Shown: positions 1 to 5,561, numbered from the stretch's first letter. The stretch: 6,913 nucleotides of DNA from an archaeon MnTg01 (GCA_008974855.1 BFAR01000097.1:1-6913), one strand, 5' to 3'. Notes: generated by a model from the letters alone, not told the origin. Program-made: numbers and translations.

Positions 1-215
1 GCAAAAACTTTTTTTCCAACGTATTTTTTTACGCTGTTAGTTAACGGAATAGCAGATGCATATGGTTTTGCAACTGGACCTATCATTTCCGTAACTTTTG
101 CCACCTTACTACTTTTTTCGTCGCAAAGTATCTGACCTTCTTTCAATATTTTTGAAAGTCTAACGATAACTCTGCCACTACTGGCCAAATGAATAATTTC
201 GCCTACCTCCTGCAA
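1..215 (-). CDS. gar1: H/ACA RNP subunit Gar1 (3' end outside window)
   Basis: Gar1 binds Cbf5 in the archaeal H/ACA guide-RNP, which converts uridine to pseudouridine in rRNA, and helps load and release substrate. The reverse strand from 215 is open to the window edge for 71 codons. It shows the compact Gar1 beta-barrel pattern: an opening VGEIIHLASSGRVIVRLS strand pair, then ILCDE, a KVAKVTEMIGPVKAPY segment containing the family-typical GPV-x-PY motif, and a basic KKYVGKKVF end. An in-frame TAA at 216-218 lies directly before the first codon, so the start is most likely TTG at 215, giving a normal Gar1 N-terminus. It follows srp19 by 73 nt on the same strand and probably shares its transcript. 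In many archaea gar1 precedes the TFB gene, which would lie just outside. Family identity is from recalled motifs. Confidence 0.85.
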   Translation of the reverse strand, partial: MQEVGEIIHLASSGRVIVRLSKILKEGQILCDEKSSKVAKVTEMIGPVAKPYASAIPLTNSVKKYVGKKVF

Positions 216-288
216 TTATTTTTAAAATTATTCTATCATTATCATAGACTTCTGTCAACTTTCCTTAAGCAAGAAGCTAGATGAAATA

Positions 289-588
289 TTATTTAGACTG
301 CTTTGCTCGCTTGGAAACTAATTTTTCAGAAATCTTGTTTAACATTTTTGTCTTTGGTCCATCTTTTGGTAAAATGATGTATCCTGATCTAACAAATGGT
401 CTTTTTGGAAATCTAACTTTATCCTCTGATTCGGTTAGCTCTAATTTAGCTGCTTTTGCAGCTTCAATTAATTCTTTTAACGATGGATCAAAAATACATT
501 TTTCTTTTGGAAGTTTTCTTCCTTTATTTCTTGATAATGTTTTGTTAAAATAATCTAGCCAGACTACGACATGCTCGTAATCTTTCAT
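289..588 (-). CDS. srp19: Signal recognition particle protein SRP19
   Basis: SRP19 binds the tips of helices 6 and 8 of the 7S SRP RNA and prepares it for SRP54 binding, so it acts in co-translational protein targeting in the cytoplasm. The 99-residue product has the usual archaeal length. It carries the family pattern: an N-terminal VVVWLDYFNKTLSRNKGRKLP strand-helix start (residues 7-27) with the conserved GR-x-L/I-P turn, a DPSLKELIEAAKAAKL helix, an acidic ESEDK stretch, and a proline/arginine-rich FPKRPFVRSGYIILP stretch, then a lysine-rich tail. The ATG at 588 lies 4 nt after the stop of the eS8 gene, with AGTGAT just upstream as a possible ribosome-binding site, so translation is probably coupled to eS8. 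No defect is visible. Confidence 0.93.
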   Translation of the reverse strand: MKDYEHVVVWLDYFNKTLSRNKGRKLPKEKCIFDPSLKELIEAAKAAKLELTESEDKVRFPKRPFVRSGYIILPKDGPKTKMLNKISEKLVSKRAKQSK

Positions 589-592
589 TAAA

Positions 593-973
593 TCACTTTA
601 TGAGAACTGCGTTAACTGCACCGTGTTGTCCAGGTTTTGAAACAACTTTACACTTTCCATCTTCTGTTTCAAGAATTGCACCTTTTGATATTACACCACG
701 TCTTTGATAATCACTGTTTGTTGGATTTTCTAAAACTTTAACAATTTTTGTTTTCTTTACTTTAGCATTTGGAATTGCTAAATTTACAAAATCAATTGTT
801 TTTAGCGCAGTTTTTTTATTTTTGCCACGTACTTTTCTAGTTACAGTTGATGCAGGTCCAATTAAGGCTTCATTAGGGTATCTATCGATTTCATATTTTC
901 GTCTAATTCTTAGTGGATGTCTTCTTCCCCCAGTAATTTTACTAGTAGCTAAATTCTCTATTGATTTTCTCAC
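593..973 (-). CDS. rps8e: 30S ribosomal protein eS8 (S8e)
   Basis: eS8 is a small-subunit ribosomal protein found in archaea and eukaryotes. The 126-residue product is full length for archaea and has the diagnostic TGGRRHPLRIRRKYEIDR block near residues 14-31, a basic core, a second conserved stretch around NPTNSDYQRRGVISKGAILET, and a GQHGAVNAVL ending. The start is GTG at 973. No closer in-frame ATG fits the family N-terminus, and a TATA-like TATAAATT at 995-1002 places the transcription start at about 973, so the mRNA is probably leaderless. It is the first gene of the rps8e-srp19-gar1 set on the minus strand, which groups ribosome assembly, SRP and rRNA modification. Confidence 0.95.
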   Translation of the reverse strand: MRKSIENLATSKITGGRRHPLRIRRKYEIDRYPNEALIGPASTVTRKVRGKNKKTALKTIDFVNLAIPNAKVKKTKIVKVLENPTNSDYQRRGVISKGAILETEDGKCKVVSKPGQHGAVNAVLIK

Positions 974-994
974 ATGATGCGTTTGAATTACTCT

Positions 995-1002
995 AATTTA
1001 TA
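995..1002 (-). promoter_or_regulatory. TATA box of rps8e-srp19-gar1
   Basis: The minus-strand octamer TATAAATT ends 22 bp before the GTG start codon of eS8. That matches the archaeal TATA-to-start distance for a leaderless transcript. The same octamer recurs at 5382-5389 on the same strand. Confidence 0.6.
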
Positions 1003-1059
1003 CAAAACGAAAAATATCTTACTTTAACGATTAGAATTAAGAATTCTGTAGAAAATTCT

Positions 1060-1065
1060 AAAAAA
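1060..1065 (-). terminator. Oligo-T terminator after scpB
   Basis: Six T residues on the minus strand directly follow the scpB TGA stop. Further T-rich and self-complementary sequence lies downstream (AGAATT / AATTCT at 1033-1047 and TAGAATT / AATTCTA at 1032-1060). Archaeal termination is driven mainly by T-runs, so this probably ends the scpAB message just before the rps8e promoter. Confidence 0.4.
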
Positions 1066-1641
1066 TCATGCTAAAGGTCTAGGAGTATTTGCAGTATTTT
1101 GAATAGTGATTGGGGGAGATTTTCGTACTCTTTTGAAAAGTTTTTGCTTTAATGAGTCTGCATCTCCTTCAATTCCAAAATATTTTTTAAATTTTGTTGT
1201 TGTATTATAGATTTTCATTCTTCCAACATTTTCATGTTGTATGTAATCAAGTTGTCTTAATTCCTTAAGATGAGAATAAACTCCTGTACCTCTTGTTTCT
1301 ACAAGTTGTTTTGAAGAGATTGGTTGTAAGTATGCAATGTATGAAAGTGTTTTTAGAGTTGCTTTGTGTAAAATGGGTTTTGATGCATATCGTCTTATGG
1401 TGGCACTATATTCTGGTTTTAATTGAAAAACATAGGACCCATCTGGCAGTATTGCTATCTCAATTGCCTTGAATGCTGATTTCGACTTTTTCATAATATT
1501 ATTGAGAATATTGAGAGTTTTTGTTCTAGATTCTGTGCCTGAGGCCTTTATCAATTCCTCTATGATCAAAGGCCTTCCAGCAGAATATAAGGCAGCTTCA
1601 ATCCTTGCTGTTGCTTCATCTTCATCTTCGATTTTTACCAT
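1066..1641 (-). CDS. scpB: Segregation and condensation protein B (ScpB)
   Basis: ScpB is the kite subunit that, with the kleisin ScpA, joins Smc heads to form the prokaryotic condensin. The 191-residue product is close to the family's usual length. It shows two winged-helix units: residues about 10-75 (ARIEAALYSAGRPLIIEELI start, typical of ScpB) and about 85-155 (LKTLSYIAYLQPISSKQLVE, then GVYSHLKELRQLDYIQ and a wing). A lysine-rich, proline-containing tail follows. The ATG at 1641 has AGTGAGA about 7 nt upstream as a plausible ribosome-binding site. It lies 52 nt downstream of scpA on the same strand, so the two are very likely co-transcribed. Smc is not in the window. Confidence 0.88.
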   Translation of the reverse strand: MVKIEDEDEATARIEAALYSAGRPLIIEELIKASGTESRTKTLNILNNIMKKSKSAFKAIEIAILPDGSYVFQLKPEYSATIRRYASKPILHKATLKTLSYIAYLQPISSKQLVETRGTGVYSHLKELRQLDYIQHENVGRMKIYNTTTKFKKYFGIEGDADSLKQKLFKRVRKSPPITIQNTANTPRPLA

Positions 1642-1693
1642 TTATCTCACTTTTGATAGAATCTACTTAAAAGAATCCTTCATTCATCTTTGA

Positions 1694-2371
1694 TTAGGTT
1701 GTAAACTTCTCTTTGATTAGGGTGATTTTGATATCATCTTCAATTTGTTCCAAGTCCACCTTTTGGTCTCTTGCAAGAAATAGGATAGCAAAAAAGCATC
1801 TAATTGAATCGATTGTATCAAGCTCCATTACTATATCCTTTAACATCCCAGTACCAGTGGCTCTAATCTTGTTTGTAACGAGATTCTCATATTTTTCAAT
1901 AATATTTTCAAGTGAAATGAAATAATCTTTAAAATCGGGTGCTTCAATAGGTTCAAAACTTAGATTTTTTCCTTTTCTCGAGCGAGGGTTTGCAATTGAT
2001 CCTATTAGATTTTCAAGTAAATTCAAAAGCTCGTCTAGAGTTACTGGATATGTTGATTCGTGACGATATGGCATGTTTATCATGTCAATATTCAAGTCCA
2101 CCCGTTGAGTGAACGGCTTTTTTTCCATTGCAGCTTTTTGTAATGCAAAAATACTTTCTACTTTCATTCTATGAATAAGTGAAGCCGATAATGCAGCCAT
2201 ACCTGCTACTCGCAAGTCTTTTTTTCCTGTTTGATTTAGAATTTTAAGCAATAATTCTAAAATTTGAATAATGTTTATCTCCCAAACATCTTTTTTTGAA
2301 ATACTTGCTGTATCAAAGAGAATATTCACAGGTGCCTGAGATATTCCAATCTTTGTCTGACCTTCACTCAC
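1694..2371 (-). CDS. scpA: Segregation and condensation protein A (ScpA kleisin)
   Basis: ScpA is the kleisin that bridges the two Smc heads and binds ScpB, acting on the nucleoid in chromosome compaction and segregation. The 225-residue product starts with the family-like PVNILFDTASISKKDVWEINI stretch (about residues 14-34), followed by helices ILELLLKILNQTG and AGMAALSASLIHRMKVES that match the Smc-binding N-domain. The central part is less conserved. The C-terminal RCFFAILFLARDQKVDLEQIEDDI segment matches the ScpA winged-helix end that contacts Smc. The start is GTG at 2371: upstream in-frame codons soon hit a stop, and a TATA-like element lies about 20 bp upstream, suggesting a leaderless mRNA. 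It is divergent from the dehydrogenase gene and upstream of scpB. Confidence 0.85.
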   Translation of the reverse strand: MSEGQTKIGISQAPVNILFDTASISKKDVWEINIIQILELLLKILNQTGKKDLRVAGMAALSASLIHRMKVESIFALQKAAMEKKPFTQRVDLNIDMINMPYRHESTYPVTLDELLNLLENLIGSIANPRSRKGKNLSFEPIEAPDFKDYFISLENIIEKYENLVTNKIRATGTGMLKDIVMELDTIDSIRCFFAILFLARDQKVDLEQIEDDIKITLIKEKFTT

Positions 2372-2390
2372 AAATACTCACAGCCGTTGA

Positions 2391-2398
2391 TAAAATAA
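2391..2398 (-). promoter_or_regulatory. TATA-like box of scpAB
   Basis: The minus-strand sequence TTATTTTA lies about 20 bp before the scpA GTG codon, consistent with a leaderless start. It forms one half of the 97-bp divergent promoter region shared with the dehydrogenase gene. Confidence 0.45.
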
Positions 2399-2438
2399 TA
2401 TCTAGACACTCTATTTTTTTGTCCTTCCCAGTCAACTC

Positions 2439-2446
2439 TTATATTA
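2439..2446 (+). promoter_or_regulatory. TATA-like box of the alcohol dehydrogenase
   Basis: TTATATTA ends 22 bp before the TTG start codon at 2469. This supports both the unusual start codon and a leaderless transcript. Confidence 0.55.
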
Positions 2447-2468
2447 TTAATAGAAAATCAATACCGCA

Positions 2469-3545
2469 TTGAAAGCAGCCAGAATCGTAGAACCAAATAA
2501 ACCACTTCAGATTATTGAACTAGAATCTCCTCAAGCTAGTGGAAATGAAGTCATTGTCAAAGTAAAGGCAGTTGGGGTTTGCCATAGTGATTTGCATCTA
2601 TGGGAAGGTGGATACGATTTAGGCGAGGGAATATTTTTGAAAGTTACTGATAGAGGTGTGAAATATCCTGTGACTCCTGGTCATGAAATTGCTGGAACTG
2701 TGGCTGAAATAGGAAGCGATGTAAAAGGAGTTTCTGTAGGTGATAATGTACTAGTTTATCCTTGGTTAGGTGAGGGTGAATGCCCTGCATGCAAAGCAGG
2801 CAATGAAAATCTTTGTGATGCACCAAAGTCAATTGGTCTTTTTCAAGATGGAGGATATGCAGAAAACGTCAAAGTTCCTCATTACAAATATCTAGCAAAA
2901 ATTGATGGACTTGATTTAGATGGGGCAACATCACTTGCATGTTCAGGTCTTACAGCATATACTGCTGTGAAAAAAGCAAATGTAAACTCTCCTGAATTTT
3001 TGGTGATAATTGGTGCTGGCGGTCTAGGCCTGATGGCCATACAACTTGCTAAAGCAATTACAAAGGCAAAAATCATCTGTGTCGATAATGATGATAAAAA
3101 ATTTGATACTGCAAAAAAAATGGGAGCTGATTTTGTTGTTAATACAAATGTTGTTGGTTCTATTTCAACGGGTGGAGGAGGAGCAGTTGAAACAATAATT
3201 TCTATTTGTAATGGTAAAGGCGCGGATAGTGTAATTGATTTTGTTAATGCACCACAAACTGTAAAGACTGCACTTGCAGTTTTACGAAAAAGAGGAAATC
3301 TAGTCCTTGTTGGACTCTTTGGCGGCTCCATCAAGTTGTCATTAGTAACAATTCCTTTAAAATCACTTACAATTCAGGGTGCATATACTGGAAATTATGA
3401 TGATATGGTTGAATTGATCGAATTAGCAAAGAAAGGTGTGATAAAACCAGTAATATCAAAAAGATATTCTATTGATGAAGCAAATGAAGCACTTGAAAAT
3501 CTTAAAGCACGAAAAATTATTGGCCGTGCCGTAATTAATCCCTAG
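2469..3545 (+). CDS. Zinc-dependent medium-chain alcohol dehydrogenase
   Basis: This is an NAD(P)-dependent oxidoreductase of the MDR/GroES-fold family, interconverting alcohols with aldehydes or ketones. The 358-residue product has catalytic zinc ligands C38 (VGVCHSD), H72 (PGHE) and C158 (LACSG). The structural zinc tetrad is of the E-C-C-C type (E102, C105, C108, C116), as in the Sulfolobus solfataricus enzyme. The Rossmann motif is GAGGLG at 182-187, with D206 at the end of the second strand favouring NAD. The start is TTG at 2469, backed by promoter spacing. It has its own promoter, divergent from scpA. A small glycine-rich insertion (STGGGG, around residue 233) precedes the next helix. 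In archaea using the 3-hydroxypropionate/4-hydroxybutyrate cycle, such enzymes are candidates for malonic or succinic semialdehyde reductase. The substrate here is inference. Confidence 0.9.
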   Translation: MKAARIVEPNKPLQIIELESPQASGNEVIVKVKAVGVCHSDLHLWEGGYDLGEGIFLKVTDRGVKYPVTPGHEIAGTVAEIGSDVKGVSVGDNVLVYPWLGEGECPACKAGNENLCDAPKSIGLFQDGGYAENVKVPHYKYLAKIDGLDLDGATSLACSGLTAYTAVKKANVNSPEFLVIIGAGGLGLMAIQLAKAITKAKIICVDNDDKKFDTAKKMGADFVVNTNVVGSISTGGGGAVETIISICNGKGADSVIDFVNAPQTVKTALAVLRKRGNLVLVGLFGGSIKLSLVTIPLKSLTIQGAYTGNYDDMVELIELAKKGVIKPVISKRYSIDEANEALENLKARKIIGRAVINP

Positions 3546-3590
3546 AATTTTTCAACATATCTAGGATGTTCAATTCGAACCACAACAATG

Positions 3591-3598
3591 TAATATAA
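3591..3598 (+). promoter_or_regulatory. TATA-like box of the TPR-receiver gene
   Basis: TAATATAA lies 20 bp before the ATG at 3619, so the transcript probably begins at or within a base or two of the start codon. It indicates the gene is transcribed independently of the dehydrogenase ahead of it. Confidence 0.5.
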
Positions 3599-3618
3599 AA
3601 CAAATCGGCAGCTATTTC

Positions 3619-4374
3619 ATGGCTGATAAAAAGAAAAAACTAGATTATGATTTAGCTTTTACTCATCTTCAAAGTAATCAAAATATTACTGCATACAATC
3701 TTTTTATGGACTTGGCTGAAAAACATAAAAAAATTGATTCTATTAAAGCAGGTCTTCTTTACGTATTAGCGGGAGAATGTAAATCTCGTCAGAATAAAGA
3801 TAACCGTAATGAAGCACTTCAAGCAGGAAAATTATTCCTCAATTTTGCTAAAAAAGAAAATAGTTACAACGTAAAAAGCGCTTATCTTTGTGCTGCAAAA
3901 TGTTTTCTTAAATCAGGAAATTATGACGAGGCAAAAAAAGCATTTCAAGAATCAAAAAAACTACACGCTCCACTAACAGAAACTAGCAGACCTGTAGTAA
4001 TTGTTGATGATAGTAAATCAATGATAATCAAACTTGAAAATTATTTGAAAAAATTAGGCTATGATAATTTTTTGTCATTTGAAACAGGAAAAGACGCACT
4101 TAAAGAGTCTCAAAAATTAATAAAATCTTCTCAAAATCCTATATTTTTACTTGATATGGGTTTACCAGACGTAGAAGGCGATGTAATAGCAGAAAAAATT
4201 TTAGAAGAAAATCCTAAATCACAAATCATTCTAATTACTGCTGATGAGAAAACAAGTAAACGTGTTAACAAAACAATTAGCTCAGGAGTTACTGCATTTA
4301 TTCAAAAACCATTTACTATTAATGATTTAAAAGATGCAATGAATACAGCTGAATCAGAATATTCTATTTTATAA
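3619..4374 (+). CDS. TPR-like domain fused to a response-regulator receiver domain
   Basis: The 251-residue product has two parts. Residues about 10-116 form paired helices of TPR type; the clearest unit is AYLCAAKCFLKSGNYDEAKKAF. Residues about 125-246 are a complete receiver (CheY-like) domain: acidic pair D130/D131 after VVIV, phospho-acceptor D179 in FLLDMGLPD, switch threonine T207 in ILITADE, and conserved lysine K230 in FIQKPF. All phosphorylation residues are present, so it should accept phosphate from a histidine kinase. No DNA-binding or enzymatic output domain follows, so signalling presumably goes through protein contacts of the TPR part. No kinase is nearby. The last 6 bp overlap the end of the convergent Lrp gene. 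The domain calls are firm; the partner and pathway are unknown. Confidence 0.87.
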   Translation: MADKKKKLDYDLAFTHLQSNQNITAYNLFMDLAEKHKKIDSIKAGLLYVLAGECKSRQNKDNRNEALQAGKLFLNFAKKENSYNVKSAYLCAAKCFLKSGNYDEAKKAFQESKKLHAPLTETSRPVVIVDDSKSMIIKLENYLKKLGYDNFLSFETGKDALKESQKLIKSSQNPIFLLDMGLPDVEGDVIAEKILEENPKSQIILITADEKTSKRVNKTISSGVTAFIQKPFTINDLKDAMNTAESEYSIL

Positions 4375-4869
4375 TAATAGCAATGACATATTCAATAAAT
4401 TAATTTTTTCAATATCTAATTTATTTATTCTATAATCAATTATTTGATCTGAAAACTTTTCAATAATTTTTGATGTAACACTTTTTGTTCCAGGATCAAT
4501 TTTCATTATAACTAACATATTCCATTCCCCATCAAGATTTGCTACAAATAGATAATTTGGTCTCTCAATAACATGATCTTTAATTGATTCTTTTACTGAT
4601 TCAAGTGATTTTGTTGGTTTGAACTTTATGAAAAGCGCTTCATATTCGTTTGTCTCAGAAACATCTGAAAGAACTGCTTTGTATCCCTTAATTATGCCAC
4701 TTTTTTCTAGACGTTCGATTCTTTTTCTAATGGTTCTATCTGATACGTCATGACCAGTTTTTCTTAATTCGCTTGCGATTTCCTTTGAAGGAGTTCGAGC
4801 ATTATTATTTAATATCTCAAGTATTTTTTGGTCAACCTTATCTAGATTAGACCATGCGTCAGTACTCAT
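4369..4869 (-). CDS. Lrp/AsnC family transcriptional regulator
   Basis: This is a DNA-binding regulator of the Lrp/AsnC family, which usually acts as dimers or octamers responding to amino acids or related ligands. The 166-residue product begins its winged-helix domain at LDKVDQKILEILNNNART (about residues 9-26), with the recognition helix in VSDRTIRKRIERLEKSGII (about 42-60). A GYKAVLS linker strand leads to the ligand-binding RAM domain (about 74-155), which includes FVANLDGEWNMLVIMKI. Length and order fit the family. The ATG at 4869 is the first plausible start. Its 3' end overlaps the receiver gene by 6 bp tail-to-tail. The target is unknown, although such regulators often control their own or nearby promoters. 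The final SLLLL is an odd but harmless hydrophobic end. Confidence 0.92.
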   Translation of the reverse strand: MSTDAWSNLDKVDQKILEILNNNARTPSKEIASELRKTGHDVSDRTIRKRIERLEKSGIIKGYKAVLSDVSETNEYEALFIKFKPTKSLESVKESIKDHVIERPNYLFVANLDGEWNMLVIMKIDPGTKSVTSKIIEKFSDQIIDYRINKLDIEKINLLNMSLLLL

Positions 4870-4895
4870 GAAATAACGTATTTTTCGATGCTTTT

Positions 4896-4903
4896 GAATA
4901 TTT
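4896..4903 (-). promoter_or_regulatory. Possible TATA-like box of the Lrp gene
   Basis: The minus-strand sequence AAATATTC lies 26 bp upstream of the ATG at 4869 and would give a leader of only a few nucleotides. It is the weakest of the promoter calls here. Confidence 0.3.
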
Positions 4904-4934
4904 GTTTGTGCGTCTCACGCGAAGGGTTGGTTAA

Positions 4935-5031
4935 AATAATTCTATCCCACGGCTGATGTGCTTTTAAAGGTTAGAATCGGAGGGAACCTTCACTTTAGTT
5001 TCTATTTCAAAAGAAAAGAAGGAGAATTATT
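4935..5031. repeat. Inverted repeats between the Lrp gene and the micro-ORF
   Basis: AATAATTCT at 4935-4943 is perfectly complementary to AGAATTATT at 5023-5031. Inside the enclosed stretch, AAGGTT at 4967-4972 pairs with AACCTT at 4985-4990. The outer arm overlaps the stop codon of the micro-ORF at 5027-5029. The minus strand of 5006-5022 is pyrimidine-rich, so this could mark the 3' end of a minus-strand transcript. The AT-rich composition makes chance pairing possible. Nothing else convincing is seen in 4870-5026 apart from the Lrp promoter and a small GCGT-CTC-ACGC hairpin at 4910-4920. Confidence 0.35.
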
Positions 5032-5182
5032 CCTCGAATTTAGCGAGTTCGTTCTTTAGTTGCTTAATTTGATACTCTACGACTCGTCTGTGGATACTAT
5101 TTTTCAGATTCATACTTGCATTTTCTTGGGGTGATTGGAAAAGGGGACCCGATAAGAAAAGTTGATCCTTTACTAAGATCAA
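5027..5182 (-). CDS. Possible helical micro-protein, unrecognised
   Basis: On the minus strand an open frame with no stop for about 60 codons ends at TAA 5027-5029. From a TTG at 5182 it gives 51 residues; from the only internal ATG, at 5113, it gives 28 residues. The C-terminal half (SIHRRVVEYQIKQLKNELAK region) has the charge pattern of an amphipathic or coiled-coil helix, which random AT-rich sequence seldom gives; the N-terminal half is hydrophobic/polar (ILVKDQLFLSGPLF). Neither start has a strong ribosome-binding site. The TTG lies inside a short hairpin (TTGATC 5162-5167 with GATCAA 5177-5182). A TATA box about 200 bp upstream could drive it behind a structured leader. I do not recognise the protein, and it may be non-coding. 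Confidence 0.35.
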   Translation of the reverse strand: MILVKDQLFLSGPLFQSPQENASMNLKNSIHRRVVEYQIKQLKNELAKFEE

Positions 5183-5234
5183 ACTACCGTTTGAATAATC
5201 TATACAGTATTACCAAGAATAATTAGATGGATTT

Positions 5235-5361
5235 TTCGGTTTGTAGTAATCGGACATACATGATTCTATGTACCGAATTTGGACTCTAAATTATGGGATG
5301 AGGACGCACGTGTCGACACAACCATATGGGCGTGCAGACGTGGTTCTCATCCTGCTATGAA
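5235..5361 (-). ncRNA. Candidate structured RNA or mRNA leader
   Basis: This stretch is richer in G+C than its surroundings and is self-complementary. GGATGAG at 5296-5302 pairs with CTCATCC at 5346-5352, and inside it GCACG at 5306-5310 pairs with CGTGC at 5331-5335. AACCA at 5320-5324 can pair with TGGTT at 5341-5345, crossing the previous stem and so suggesting a pseudoknot. A second hairpin, ACATA 5254-5258 with TATGT 5267-5271, is closed by TTCGGT 5235-5240 with ACCGAA 5272-5277. A TATAAATT box at 5382-5389 on the minus strand predicts a start near 5360, just before the first stem, which favours minus-strand transcription. It matches no RNase P, SRP, 5S or tRNA signature I know. A 19-codon ATG frame (5291-5350) also fits inside, so a coding role is not excluded. 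Confidence 0.4.
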
Positions 5362-5381
5362 CCAAACCATGAATTTTTTCC

Positions 5382-5389
5382 AATTTATA
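5382..5389 (-). promoter_or_regulatory. TATA box facing the structured region
   Basis: The minus-strand TATAAATT is identical to the octamer in front of eS8. At the same 22-bp spacing it would start RNA at about 5360, next to the GC-rich stem-loop region. It is divergent from the zinc-finger promoter 25 bp away. Confidence 0.45.
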
Positions 5390-5414
5390 GAAAAAGAACA
5401 ATTCATTCGTGAAT

Positions 5415-5422
5415 ATTAAATA
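5415..5422 (+). promoter_or_regulatory. TATA-like box of the zinc-finger micro-protein
   Basis: ATTAAATA ends 22 bp before the ATG at 5445, the same spacing as the other leaderless promoters in this window. This strongly favours the small gene being real. Confidence 0.55.
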
Positions 5423-5444
5423 CAAATTTTGCGCAATCAAAAAT

Positions 5445-5561
5445 ATGAAAGCATGGAAATGTTACAGATGTGACTTGACATTTAAAGAAGAATCCCATGT
5501 AATCATACACAACGATATCTCAAGACACTCTGTACAACAAATTGATATAATTGGGGCATAA
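5445..5561 (+). CDS. Single C2H2 zinc-finger micro-protein
   Basis: The 38-codon frame from ATG 5445 to TAA 5559-5561 encodes one classical zinc finger and little else. The ligands are C6 and C9 (KCYRC), then H22 and H28, giving C-x2-C-x12-H-x5-H. F13 and V19 occupy the two hydrophobic core positions expected for the TFIIIA-type fold (C-x3-F-x5-V-x2-H). About ten residues follow the last histidine. Small one-finger proteins of this kind occur in archaea, and I recall similar sequences in thaumarchaea. The function could be nucleic-acid or protein binding, and one finger alone would usually bind DNA weakly. A TATA-like box 22 bp upstream indicates a leaderless mRNA. It sits alone, divergent from the structured minus-strand region. 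Confidence 0.78.
   Translation: MKAWKCYRCDLTFKEESHVIIHNDISRHSVQQIDIIGA

Noticed and set aside
2882..3334. A 150-codon minus-strand frame within the dehydrogenase gene
   Set aside because: Proline/threonine-rich antisense shadow of a gene whose zinc and nucleotide-binding motifs are intact.
4369..4374. Possible gene fusion or read-through at the receiver/Lrp junction
   Set aside because: It is an ordinary 6-bp tail-to-tail overlap of two complete genes, each with its own stop codon.
5295..5352. A tRNA-like reading, because of GGTTCTCATCC resembling a T-arm
   Set aside because: No matching acceptor, D-arm or anticodon stem can be drawn, and two invariant T-loop bases are wrong.
4920..5361. 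RNase P, SRP 7S or 5S RNA in the gene-poor region
   Set aside because: None of the conserved core motifs of these RNAs is present on either strand.
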